From NCBI GenBank assembly GCA_019914945.1, contig CM034109.1, positions 10,284,479 through 10,348,478 on the forward strand: 64,000 nt of DNA, given 5' to 3'. Of this stretch, positions 35,371 to 47,496 are shown one piece after another. Numbering within the stretch: the stretch's first letter is position 1; each line of letters begins with the position of its first letter. Source of the DNA: Typha latifolia (Eukaryota; Streptophyta; Magnoliopsida; Poales; Typhaceae). Made by a program: the position numbers and the translations under genes. The notes under the pieces were generated by a model, which was not told the DNA's origin, searched no databases, and saw only the letters and a list, made by a program, of their open reading frames with translations.

Positions 35371-36875
35371 AGCAGAGGCGTGGTTATGCAAACGGAGGAG
35401 TTTCCATGGTTCATATCAAGGAGATTAGTCACTGTTTATTGCAATATTGTGTGATTATGCTATCAACATCCAAATCTTGATCACACCTTATAACAGATAA
35501 AAGAAGTAGATATGTATCAAATATGTTGGTCATCTGATCTCTTCCATGTAATCTATATATCAGACTTGTAAGTGTCTTTCACATCTTCAACATGCTGTTT
35601 TTCTACTAAGGTTGTGTTGTTGAAAAGTAGTTAAAACTCCAATCTATCAGATGCAGTAACTTTTGTTACCTTACAAATTATCACAACTTTACTAATTTAC
35701 ATAGCTTTGGTAATTAACATAACTTTTTTCTATCTTACTTTTATTATTTTACTAAGTCTACATTCTTATTCGTTTTCCTCCTTTAAAATTCTATCCCTAA
35801 ATATAACAATGTTTTTTCTTCCTTCCTTCCTTCTATGGCTTGATGGAGGAGAAATTTTAGTTGCCAATAATTCCATCCGCGTAGGACCAATGCTCAGGAA
35901 TACAGTTCAGTTGAACACATAACAATGGGAGATATCCTAATTTGCTGTTGGCATTTAATTGTATCTTAGCATCAAACCGTCACTTAGCTATCATCCATTT
36001 TGTAAGGTAATCAGCTTATTTAGAAGCTTAAGTAGGTTTAAATGATGACCTAGTCAAACTTATTTTGTTAATCATGTTAGATAACCAATTAATGAAAAAA
36101 AATGGAGTCATACTAAGAATAAGCAAAACAGTAGTGTGTAGACAATAATAAACAATGAGATATCAATAGCAATGGGATAGTGATCATATTGTTAAAGAGG
36201 TTTATGTTATATGAATGTACTTAGTTCAAATTTTAGTGGCACTTATTTAATTTAGAAAATATTAAGTTCCCACTTCTCAAGGATTAAAAAAAGAATTATT
36301 CACCACATATATCCTACATTTCTACTAATTTTTATTAATGTCACGCTTTTGAAGATTTTATAACTAAACCTTTTATTTTTCCTTATGGCATTTTGGGTTA
36401 AATAAATTCAATCATTTTCAAGTGAATCAGGGTAAGTTATGTAGTTATATAAAGTAGGTGTTATACAAATATTATAGGGAAAAAAAATAAAAGTCTAGTT
36501 ATTAAAAAAATAGTGAAATTATAAGGTATGATTTAAAAATATTTCATTCTGGACTTTAAAAACATTTTATTATGGAATAGAAAATATTTTGTAAACTTTA
36601 GAATTAAAACCATTAATTTGACTTTAAAATATAATTTCATTTAATTTTACTTTAATCTAAAAGTTTACTTATATTAAGCATATTAGGTTCATTCTAGGTC
36701 TATAGTTACTTTAGTTCATTTATATGATAACTAATTGCTAAGAAAACTAATGGGCTGAATAGTTGTAAGACATTTTAAGCAAAGCACAATGGTTGAATAA
36801 GAAATATTCATATGATAAAGCATTAATAATAATAAAACAAAATATATGGTAATTTTTATAAATTTGCTGAAAAAT
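35371..36875. repeat. Duplicated RLP flank (3' flank of unit 1, 5' flank of unit 2)
   Basis: Bases 35371-36540 are nearly identical to 40415-41390, starting with AAGCAGAGGCGTGGTTATGC in both. The second copy has lost about 200 bases (equivalent to 35970-36178). Bases 36541-36870 match the upstream flank of unit 3 at about 42530-42860. The interval is thus a composite of two repeated flanks and marks the boundary between units. Confidence 0.85.
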
Positions 36876-37915
36876 AAAGATCTCTTATATTTTATTTATA
36901 GAAAATAAAATATATTAGCATAAAGATTTCCTTTATTATTTTCTGAAAATAAAATATAATAATAATTTTTTAAAACAAATCCGGAATTCCTTTGAATTGA
37001 AGTAATCCTAATTTATATCTTATTTTCTAGAAATAAAATAATATTATTTATTTTCAGGAATCCGAAATCCATATAAATTGAAATATTACTAATTTATATC
37101 TTATTTTCTACAATAGAAATAGATATTAATTATTTTTATAAATCTAAAAATTCATTTGAATTGAAATATTCCTAATTTATTTCTTATTTTCTGCAATAAA
37201 AATAAATACTTTGAAATCTGAAAAATAATAGACAATAAAATCCCTTTTTTTTTCCAAGAATGATAAATATGAATTTTCTATAAAATACAAAATCTTAATA
37301 TTTCTAATTTTTTTATTGAAAATCCTTAAAACAATGAATTTCTTATCTTATAAAATCAAACTGGATAAGAATAAACATAAAGATATTTATAATTCATCAA
37401 TTCTATTTTTATATAATAAAAATTTAAGAAAATATGAGCGGAGACTTGCTTTTATCGCTCAATCTAAAATAATTTGATTTTCTCATCCTAATCATAATCT
37501 GCACGAATTTCGAAGCACCGATTGTTTTTTTTTTTTTTCTTCTCTTTGGTATGATAAAATCTTTTTTCCTCTATTTTCTTTTTTTTCTCTCTCTAATCTC
37601 CCTCTTTTTTTTTCTCTCTCTAATCTCCCTCAAGAATAATCTCATTTTCTCTCTCATTTTTATTTCTCGGTAGTGAGTACTATAGCGCCAAATTTCTCCC
37701 CTAAAAAATCCCTCTAAGGTTTTCTTCTAGGCCCCCTTTTATAAAAGAAAAAAATATAATACTAGAATAAGAATTCTAATATCTTAAAGATATATCTAAA
37801 AAATTAATTTAATTTAATAAAAATCTTAAAACATAAAAGATAAAATAAAATTCATCATTATCTAAATTGTATATTTTTATTTATTTTATTTATTTATGTT
37901 CCAAAATTCTAGGTT
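36876..37915. repeat. AT-rich insertion with short tandem repeats, replacing the 5' end of RLP unit 2
   Basis: Similarity to the other RLP flanks stops after TTTGCTGAAAAAT (about 36874), and RLP similarity resumes at about 37918 inside the N-terminal cap. Within the insert a motif of about 80-95 bases is repeated three times or more at 36975-37210; a phrase like CTAATTTATATCTTATTTTC recurs near 37010, 37090 and 37172. A CT-rich run follows at 37540-37650. No coding region or known transposon family was recognised. Confidence 0.65.
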
Positions 37916-40414
37916 GTTACGCGTCGTGTGCAGCAACAGGACAAGCCATGTTGTGAAACTCGACCTCCATAACAACACTGACATGATCAATTATAAGTTT
38001 CGAATGTTGGGTGGTGAGATCAGTCCTTCTCTGCTGGCTATAGAGCATCTCAACTACCTCAACCTAAGCTATAACAATTTCGGACATAAACGGATACCAG
38101 AATTCATTGGCTCCTTTAAGAACTTGAAGTATCTCGACCTCACTGATGCAGGCTTCGGTGGGAGCATACCTCCTTAGCTCGGTAATCTCACAAAGCTTCT
38201 CCATCTCGATCTTTATTTTAACTCTTTGCACTCGGTTCATCTGGTATCATGGCTACCACGTCTCTCTACCTTGAAGTACCTCGACATGAGTGAGGTAAAC
38301 CTTAGTGCTGCTATGGATGGAGTGCAGGCCATGAGCATGCCTCCAGCTTCTCTAAGAGTTCTTTATCTATTTGATTGCAATCTCAACGCGACGTTCTCTT
38401 CTCTGCCTCTTTACTCTTCTAATCTCACATCACTTGTGAGCCTTGGTCTTGGGGGCAACTACTTTCACGGTCCTATTCCTAATGGCCTGCTAGGAAATAT
38501 GACCTACCTCGAAAAACTTGGGCTTGGAGGCAATGATCTCATTAGCATGATACCGAGGACTTTAAAGAATCTACACAACTTGAAAAAGCTAATTCTATGG
38601 GATAATCAAATCAACGGGGACATAGCAGAATTGATGAAAAGGTTGCCGCCCAAGATAGAGGGGTTGTATTTGTCTGCAAATAACTTGGTCGGAAGTCTGC
38701 CAAGTTGGCTCGAGCACATGACCAGTCTAAGGTATCTTTATCTCGGTTACAACAGCCTGCGAGGTCCCATACCTTTCGGGATTGGAAAGCTCACTAATTT
38801 GAGCGGTTTGTATTTGAGTTCCAATCACTTTGTTGGGATTATATCAGAAGATCATTTTGCAAATCTGACGAGATTAGAATATTTATCCTTGTCCGACAAC
38901 AGCAACCTGACGATGGTAGTAGACCCAAATTGGATCCCTCCATTCAAATTGAATTTAGTAGACTTGAGCTCCTGCAATCTGGGACCCCATTTTCCTACGT
39001 GGATTCGATCGCAGATGACATTATCTATTTAATGATGTCTAATACAGAATAGACGATAGGTTGCCGATTGGTTTTGGAATGTCATTTCTTCGGTTGAATA
39101 TCTTGATCTCTCTCTAAACCAGATTAGCGGAGTGTTACCATCGACTCGGAGTTCTTGTCACAAAGATATGAAATAAATCTGAATTCAAATCAGTTCCATG
39201 GTGGGGTCCCAAAATTACCGACCGCCTTCAAGTGCTGGATCTTTCAAACAACAAAAGATATCGGTACCATCCCATTATCTATGTGCAACCAGTTGCAGTC
39301 CTTAGAAATCTTGGATCTATCGCACAACTGCCTATCAGGACAACTTCCTCAATGTTTGACAAGCAGGAAATCTTTTAGAGCTGATCCTGGCGACTTGACA
39401 TCGATAGGTTCTAAACTTTTAATAGTAAGCTTCAGCAATAATAGCCTCTCTGGTGAATTCCCTTTGTTTTTCCGAGGTTGCCAGTATCTTAATTTTCTTG
39501 ATCTTTCTTATAATAACTTCTATGGAAGCTTGCCGATATGGGTAGGTAAAAGATTGCCGCAACTAGCCTTTCTCTTATTAAGGTCTAACATGTTTTCTGG
39601 CTATATACCTATTCAGCTTGCAAAATTAGACTATCTCCATGTTTTGGATCTTGCTCACAACAATCTGTCAGGAACCATAGCTCCATCTCTCGTGAACTTC
39701 ACAGCAATGACTATATTCTCCTCGTACGGAAGTTATTATCTCCCTGATTTCATTAGCCTTTTAGTGGTCACAAAAGGACAAGCTCTAGAATACTATTCCA
39801 ATACAATAATGTCTCTCATGTCGAGCCTCGACTTATCAAGCAACTATCTAAGTGGAACCATCCCTCAAGAGATAGGAGGCCTTGCTACATTGAAAAATTT
39901 GAACTTGTCCGGGAATCGATTGATTGGGAATATTCCAGAGACGATGGGTGGTCTACGGTCATTGGAATCTCTTGACCTATCAAACAATGAGCTTTATGGT
40001 GAAATTCCTCCAACTCTATCAGTTTTAACTTTTTTGAGCTACTTGAACTTGTCCTATAATAACCTCTCAGGAAGAATACCTTCTGGGCAGCAACTACAAA
40101 CACTTGACGATCCGTCAATCTACAAAGGCAACAACAATCTTTGTGGGCCTCCTATTTCCAAGAATTGTTCAGGAGGAGATGGAACGACTCTAGATGATCC
40201 TCTAGAACTTGAAGATGGAAACGAGATGTCATCTTTTTATCTCAGTATGGGTCTAGGATTTGCAGTGGGGCTTTGGGTGGTCATTGGTCCATTACTGTTC
40301 AAGAGGACATGGTGCGCAACTTATTTCCTCTTCATTGACAACATCTGTGATAAGATTTATGTGTTTATGGTTCTTAATTGGGCTAGGCTCATTGCCAACA
40401 TCAAGAAGAAATAA
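37916..40414 (+). pseudogene. LRR receptor-like protein pseudogene, array unit 2
   Basis: Almost the same as units 1 and 3 over most of its length but not functional. The promoter, signal peptide and first part of the N-terminal cap are missing; similarity begins at CGTCGTGTGCAGCAACAGG. A TAG stop at 38175-38177 replaces the Gln of GGSIPPQLGN. Between about 39015 and 39265 at least five single-base losses and one gain break the frame; after that the frame is open from 39155 to the normal end, including the membrane helix and basic tail. The extra LRR missing from unit 1 is present here (SMIPRTLKNLHNLKKLILW). Could be transcribed from the inserted DNA but would give no receptor. Confidence 0.92.
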
Positions 40415-43400
40415 AGCAGAGGCGTGGTTATGCAAACGGAGGAGTTTCCATGGTTCAGATGATGGAGATTAGTCACTGTTTATTGCTAAATTGTGTGATT
40501 ATGCTATCAACATCCAAATATTGATCACATCTTATAATAGATAAAAGAAGTAGATATGTATCAAATATGTTGCTCATCTATCTCTTCCATGTATCTATAT
40601 ATCAGACTTGTAATTGTCTTTCACATCTTCAACATGCTGCTTTTCTACTAAGGTTGTGTTGTTGAAAAGTAGTTAAAACTCCAATCTATCAGATGCAGCA
40701 ACTTTTGTTACCTTACAAATTATCACAACTTTACTAATTTACATAGCTTTGGTAATTAACATAACTTTTTTTTCTATCTTACTTTTATTATTTTACTAAG
40801 TCTACATTCTTATTCGTTTTCCTCCTTTAGAATTCTATAAACCAATCCCTAAATATAACAATGTTTTTTCTTCCTTCCTTCTATGGCTTGACGGAGGAGA
40901 AATTTTAGTTGCCAATAATTCCATCCGCGTAGGACCAATGCTCAGGAATACAGTTCAGTTGAACACATAATAATGGGAGATATCCTAATTTGATGTTGGC
41001 ATTTAATTGTATCTTAGTGATCATATTGTTAAAGAAGTTTATGTTATATATGAGTGTAATTAGTTCAAATTTCAGTGGCACTATTTTAATTCAGAAAATA
41101 TTAAGTTCCCACTTCTCAAGGATTAAAAAAAGAATTATTCACCAAATATATCCTGCATTTCCACTAATTTGTATTAATATCACGTCTTTAAAAATTTTAT
41201 AACTAAATCTTTTATTTTTCCTTATGGCATTTTGGGTTAAATAAATTCAATCATTTTCAAGTGAATCGGGGTAAATTATGTAGTTGTTCAAAGTAGCAAG
41301 AGGGTGTTATACAAAAATTATAGGGAAAAAAAAATAAAAGTCTAGTTATTAAAAAAATAGTGAAAATATAAGGTATGATTTAAAAATATTTCATAAAGTG
41401 TAATCTAAGGTTTGGTTCTTTATGGCACCAGCTGAATTCCACAATCATTAATATTACTTTCATACTCCATCTTTTTTCTTCGTCTTTTTTTTTCTTTCAT
41501 TCCACAAACCAATAATAATGCTTTTAAGTGCTCTACAGTGGATGCCAATTCTCCAGAGCCATCTTTGTGATGGAAACAAGGCTCTAATCAATCATGAATT
41601 CATCGAATGAGTTCACTCATGGGTCATCATGGAGTGGAAGGTAGTACTAAAGATGAAGTTGGTGTTCTACCTCCAAAGAACTTATTGATGTGTTTCTATT
41701 CATATGTAAACAGGGTATATCCTATACAATTAATCAAGCTTCTCTACTACTCATTTATTAGACTACACCATGATGCTCTGTTTGAGGTTTTGTGATTTAG
41801 GGCTCATCATCTCATGGTTAAATTAAAAATTAAAAATAATCAAGGCCTCCTAATTAACTAGGCCTCTGATGCTTAATGCTTCCTTTTCTTCTTCTTCTTC
41901 TTCTTCCTGGTTATTTTTCTCTCTTGTATGAAATTAAGAACATGAAGAAATCTAAGGCTACTGAGCTGAAAGAAACACTGGAATGGAGGGCAGATTAAAG
42001 AGGTCTAATTAAGCTTTACTGAGGGCCAAAATGCAGAGTATCTAAAATAACAATGCAGGCAATTTTAGAGCATCATATCCAATGAACAAGAACAACTATA
42101 TATGTCTATTAATGTCTCCTTCAATGCCACAGTAGCAATCACAATGAGGTGGCTCAAATGCTAGCTAATGAAATATTGGCTAAGGAGGCTTAGTGATATA
42201 TTTAAGTAGTTTAGGGTTGTATATGTCTATTTTTTCCTCTCAAGGGTTTGAAAGTGATACAGAGAGCAGTGTGAATGAAAATATAAGTGAAACATAGAGT
42301 ATTTTTTAAATATTTTTTGCTAAGTATCTAATCAATTTAAGGTTCGGATAACTCAAGATCGAATTGTCATTTTCTTTTAACTTTGATTAGAAAAATTCTT
42401 GATGCTGATATTTAACAACCATTAATAGAATTGTCTAAGTCTACCTTCTTGTTCTTCTCACTTCCTTTGGAATTCTATAATTTTTAGCGTCTTACAACGT
42501 GCAATATTATTTTCAAATGCCATTTCATTCTGGACTTTAAAAACATATCATTATGGAATAGAAAATATTTTGTAAACTTTAGAATTAAAACCATTAATTT
42601 GACTTTACAATATAATTTCATTTAATTTAATTTTACTTCAATCTAAAAGTTTACTTATATAAAGCATATTAAGTTCATTCTACGTCTTTAGTTACTTTAG
42701 TTCATTTATATGATAACTAATTGCTAAGAAAACTAATGGGCTGAATAGTTGTGAGACATTTTAAGCAAAGCACAATGGTTGAATAAGAAATATTCATATG
42801 ATAAAGCGTTAATAATAATAAAAGCAAACTATATGATAATTTTTATAAATTTGCTGAGGAATCTAGTCCAGATTAGATTTCAAATAATCCCTGCCAAGAT
42901 TACCATTTTCTTCTTCCTAGTGTTAGAATTCCACGACCATTAATATAATTTTCTAAGTCTTTTTCCCCTTCCTAGTCTGGAATTCCACATATGAGTATAA
43001 CTTTTGAGTGTCTCATTCTAGACTTTGTTTCTTTAAACTTATTGTAGACTAGACTACCATGCAACTGATGCTTTGGACGTATTCAATGGATATTTCAATA
43101 CATTTATTGCTCGGTTGAAATAAAATGGAGATGTAATAATGCACTACCACATTTATAATTGATTTATCCCTAAATATAACTATATTTTTGTTTCCACAAA
43201 TTAAAAGTCACTTAGCTATATATCATCCATTAATTGTTGTAAGATAATAAGCTGATTTTAGAAGCATAAGTTGATAGGCTGGATGAGGTGTAAGTTGATT
43301 ACTTAGTAAAACTGATTTTGTTATCACGTTAGATAACTAATTCATAGAAAAACTTGAGCCATATTACAAATAGAGAAAGCACTGGTGTATAGAGTGTAGA

Positions 43401-43874
43401 CAATACGAAACACAAAAAAGGAGTGTAGAAGATTAAAAAAATCAGTGCCAATGGGATAGTGATCAGATTGTTCAAATGACTTATATTATATTAAGTGTTC
43501 CTGAATTCAAATCTAATGATTTAATTATGACATTATTAAATTCTCATTATTCAAAAAAGAAAAGAAGAGAAAATATATATATATATATATATATATACCT
43601 TTATTATTTGAGCATAAGTGAGAATCTAATTTCCATACTCTTCTTGTTTCCTTTCATGAAATTCCACAACCATCGTAATTTCCATACTTGGGCAAGGTAG
43701 TGTGGAATTGGAAGCTCAAATGTCTCTATCCACCATTGAAGTAACATGTGGTATATAGAAGAAGAATAAACATTCTCTACTAATATTGCCTTTAGGCCTT
43801 CACTACCACGACAACTTATATCCTATTAATCCCAGGTGTTTGGAAGAAGAAGAAGAAGAGGCAAACGAAGTTTA
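40415..43874. other. Duplicated flanks between RLP units 2 and 3
   Basis: The left part (to about 41390) repeats the 3' flank of unit 1. The middle (41400-42150) has no recognised gene. The right part (42160-43840) repeats the 5' flank of unit 1. A TA run sits at 43572-43597. Short open frames here are not gene-like. Confidence 0.6.
43572..43597. repeat. (TA)n microsatellite
   Basis: TA run in the 5' flank of RLP unit 3. The same site in the flank of unit 1 (near 32375) has only ATATATA. Confidence 0.9.
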
Positions 43875-46631
43875 ATGGCCAAGGCCGCAAGATCCTCTAT
43901 CCAATGTTGTCGTATCGTCCTAATAATGATATGGGTTCTACTGGCCCAATATCAAATCCCCATTTCCTCCATAGCTGTGGAGCCCAAAGGAGGAGGAAGG
44001 AGTTGCATCCAGAGAGAGAGGGACGCACTTCTTTCCTTCAAAGCAAGCATTGAAGATCCCAGTGATGTCCTATCTTCTTGGCAGACTGGCCGAGACTGCT
44101 GCCGATGGAGGGGCGTCGTGTGCAGCAACAGGACAGGCCATGTTGTGAAGCTCGACCTCTGTAACAACTTCACCGACATCAACTATGACTACCACACTGA
44201 CGTGATCAATTATAAGTTTCGGACGTTGGGCGGTGAGATCAGTCCTTCTCTGCTGGCTATAGAGCGTCTCAACTACCTCGACCTAAGCTACAACGACTTC
44301 GGACAAAAGCGGATACCAGAATTCATTGGCTCCTTCAAGAACTTGAAGTATCTCGACCTCTCTGATGCAGGCTTCGGTGGAAGCATACCTCCTCAGCTCG
44401 GTAATCTCACTAAGCTGCTCCATCTCGATCTTTCTTCTAACTCCTTGGAGTCGGTTGATTATGTATCTTGGTTACCGCGTCTCTCTTCCTTGAAGTACCT
44501 TGACATGACCGAGGTAAACCTCAGTGCTGCTGTGGATGGGGTGCAGGTCATGAGCATGCTTCCACCTTCTCTAAGAGTTCTTTCTCTATTTGATTGCAAT
44601 CTCAACGCGACGTTCTCTTCTCTGCCTCTTTACTCTTCTAATCTCACATCACTTGTGAGCCTTGGTCTTGGGGGCAACTACTTTCACAGTCCTATTCTTG
44701 ATGGCTTACTAGGAAATATGACCTCCCTCGAACAACTTTGGCTCGAAGACAATGATCTCATTGGCATGAAACCAGAGACTTTGAAGAATCTATGCAACTT
44801 AAACATACTAGATCTAAGCTGGAATCAAATCAGCGGGGACACAGCAGAATTGATGAAAAGGTTGCCGCCCAAGATAGAGGAGTTGGATTTGTCTGCAAAT
44901 AACTTGACCGGAAGTCTGCCAAGTTGGCTCGAGCACATGACCAGTCTAAGGTATCTTGATCTCAGTAACAACAGCCTCAGCGGTCACATACCTTCCGGGA
45001 TTGGAAAGCTCACTAATTTGAGCAGTTTGTATTTGAGTTCCAATCACTTCGTTGGGACTATATCAGAAGATCATTTTGCAAATCTGACGAGATTAGAATA
45101 TTTATCCTTGTCCGACAACAGCAACCTGACGATGGTAGTAGACCCAAATTGGATCCCTCCATTCAAATTGAATTTAGTAGACTTGAGCTCCTGCAATCTG
45201 GGACCCCATTTTCCTACGTGGATTCGATCGCAGACTGACATTATCTATTTAATGATGTCTAATACAGGAATAGACGATAGGTTGCCAGATTGGTTTTGGA
45301 ATGTCATTTCTTCGGTTGAATATATTGATCTCTCTCTAAACCAGATTAGCGGAGTGTTACCATCGACTCTGGAGTTCTTGTCAGCAGCATATGAAATAAA
45401 TCTGAATTCAAATCAGTTCCATGGTGGGGTCCCAAAATTACCGACCAGTCTTCAAGTGCTGGATCTTTCAAACAACAGTATTACTGGTACCATCCCATTA
45501 TCTATGTGCAACCAGTTGCAGTCCTTAGAAATCTTGGATCTATCGCACAACCGTCTATCAGGACAACTTCCTCAATGTTTGACAAGCAGAAAATCTTTTA
45601 GAGCTGATCCTGGCGACTTGACACCGATAGGTTCTGAACTTTCAATAGTAAGCTTTCGCAACAACAGCCTCTCCGGTGAATTCCCTTTGTTTTTCCGAGG
45701 TTGCCAGTATCTTAATTTTCTTGATCTTTCTTATAATAACTTCTATGGAAGCTTGCCGATATGGATAGGTAAAAGATTACCACAGTTGGCCTTTCTCTTA
45801 TTAAGGTCTAACATGTTTTCTGGCTATATACCTATTCAGCTTGCAAAATTAGACTATCTCCATGTTTTGGATCTTGCTCACAATAATCTATCAGGAACCA
45901 TAGCTCCATCTCTCGTGAACTTCAAAGCAATGACTACAGTCTTCTCATATAGAAGTTATTATCTCCCTGATTTCATTAGCCTTTTCGTGGTCACAAAAGG
46001 GCAAGCTCTAGAATATTATCCCAACACAACGATTCTCATATCAAGCCTTGACTTATCAGCCAACTATCTAACTGGAAAGATCCCTCAAGAGATAGGAGGC
46101 CTTGCTACATTGAAAAATTTGAATTTGTCACAGAATCAATTGACCGGAGAAATTCCAAATACAATCAATGGTCTACAATCATTGGAATCTCTTGACCTAT
46201 CAAACAATGAGCTTTATGGTGAAATTCCTTCAACTTTATCAGATTTAACTTTTTTGAGCTACTTGAACTTATCCTACAATAATCTCTCAGGAAGAATACC
46301 TTCTGGGCAGCAACTACAAACATTTGACGATCTATCGATATATGAAGGCAACAACAATCTTTGTGGGCCTCCTATTTCCAAAGATTGTCCAAGAGATGGA
46401 ACTACTCAAAGTGATCCTCTAGGATACAAAGATGAAGCTGCAATGACATCTTTCTATCTTAGCATGGGTCTAGGATTTGCAGTGGGGCTTTGTGTGATTT
46501 TTGGCCCATTACTGCTCAAGAGGACATGGAGAGTATCTTATTTTCTCTTAATTGACGATATCTATGATAGAATATATATAATTATGGTTCTCAGTTGGGC
46601 TAGACTCATTGCCAGCATCAAGAAGAAATAA
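43875..46631 (+). CDS. LRR receptor-like protein 3 (RLP, EIX2-like), array unit 3
   Basis: Intronless, 918 residues from MAKAARSSIQCC; an in-frame ATG 13 codons earlier (43836) adds only Arg-rich residues ahead of the signal peptide. The layout is as in unit 1: signal peptide, N-terminal cap (CIQRERDALLSFKASI, CCRWRGVVC), LRR array, an island before the last repeats (FISLFVVTKGQALEYY), juxtamembrane region, membrane helix with GFAVG, and basic tail ASIKKK. It has the complete repeat LIGMKPETLKNLCNLNILDL that unit 1 lacks. Near the C-terminus it differs from both other units (NLSQNQLTGEIPNTINGLQS against NLSGNRLIG…ETMGGLRS), while the middle is nearly the same in all three, a sign of gene conversion. 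Likely a cell-surface immune receptor; the ligand is unknown. Confidence 0.94.
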   Translation: MAKAARSSIQCCRIVLIMIWVLLAQYQIPISSIAVEPKGGGRSCIQRERDALLSFKASIEDPSDVLSSWQTGRDCCRWRGVVCSNRTGHVVKLDLCNNFTDINYDYHTDVINYKFRTLGGEISPSLLAIERLNYLDLSYNDFGQKRIPEFIGSFKNLKYLDLSDAGFGGSIPPQLGNLTKLLHLDLSSNSLESVDYVSWLPRLSSLKYLDMTEVNLSAAVDGVQVMSMLPPSLRVLSLFDCNLNATFSSLPLYSSNLTSLVSLGLGGNYFHSPILDGLLGNMTSLEQLWLEDNDLIGMKPETLKNLCNLNILDLSWNQISGDTAELMKRLPPKIEELDLSANNLTGSLPSWLEHMTSLRYLDLSNNSLSGHIPSGIGKLTNLSSLYLSSNHFVGTISEDHFANLTRLEYLSLSDNSNLTMVVDPNWIPPFKLNLVDLSSCNLGPHFPTWIRSQTDIIYLMMSNTGIDDRLPDWFWNVISSVEYIDLSLNQISGVLPSTLEFLSAAYEINLNSNQFHGGVPKLPTSLQVLDLSNNSITGTIPLSMCNQLQSLEILDLSHNRLSGQLPQCLTSRKSFRADPGDLTPIGSELSIVSFRNNSLSGEFPLFFRGCQYLNFLDLSYNNFYGSLPIWIGKRLPQLAFLLLRSNMFSGYIPIQLAKLDYLHVLDLAHNNLSGTIAPSLVNFKAMTTVFSYRSYYLPDFISLFVVTKGQALEYYPNTTILISSLDLSANYLTGKIPQEIGGLATLKNLNLSQNQLTGEIPNTINGLQSLESLDLSNNELYGEIPSTLSDLTFLSYLNLSYNNLSGRIPSGQQLQTFDDLSIYEGNNNLCGPPISKDCPRDGTTQSDPLGYKDEAAMTSFYLSMGLGFAVGLCVIFGPLLLKRTWRVSYFLLIDDIYDRIYIIMVLSWARLIASIKKK

Positions 46632-47496
46632 AGCAGACGCATCATCCTAAATGCAAGAGGAGGAGTTTCTATAGTTCAGATCATGGAGATTAGTCACTGC
46701 TTGTATGCTATCAAGATCCAAATCTTGATCACACCTTATAATAGATAGAAAGTAGATATGTATCAAATATGTTGGTCATTTGATTGTAATCGTCTTTACA
46801 TTTCAACATGCTGCTTTTCTACTAGTGCGGTTGAAAAGTACTTACTTAAATTCCAATCTATTAGATCCTGTAACTTTTGTTATCTTACTAATTAACATTG
46901 CTGTACTAATTAATATAAGCTTTCCGATTAGATGTGGAATAGTTTTCACATCAAGGCGTTTATCATATGTTATTGGAAATCTCCATTCTATATTGGTAGA
47001 GACTATCAAATTTTTTGGGAATTTAGAACAAAATATTCATACAATGAACAATTAATTCTTATTGGATTCCTCCTCAAAAAGACTGCCCAGAATTATCGAC
47101 AGACATGCCCCAGTAGATAAATCGACTTATCTAGAACCCATAACAGCTATTATTCACCTTAGGCTTTAATTACAACTAAAACATTATCATATCTCCCTTA
47201 TTTATTACTCCGTAAATAGTGCCGATAATTCCAACCGTTTGTCCCACTTTCTCTATAGTTTAACGCGACATATAATAAATTAGTAATGCATACATAACAT
47301 AAAGTAGTATTCAAGGTTATTTTCGTCCTAAATAAATAGTAATTTCCGGGTGTACTCCACCGCAACCCCCGGAAGGAAATAATCCCAAACGGCCCACCGC
47401 CTCTCATTAATTACGGAATCACCCTTCCCGTTTTGTATAGATAGGCGACTCCACTCCCTCTTCACTCTCTCTCTCCCACTACTCTTTTCCACTCAC
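46632..47496. other. Spacer between RLP unit 3 and the aspartyl protease gene
   Basis: The first 150 bases resemble the 3' flanks of the other RLP units but diverge quickly. The rest is AT-rich. A CT-rich segment and a probable TATA-like TATAGATAG near 47437 precede the protease start. No other gene is seen. Confidence 0.5.
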
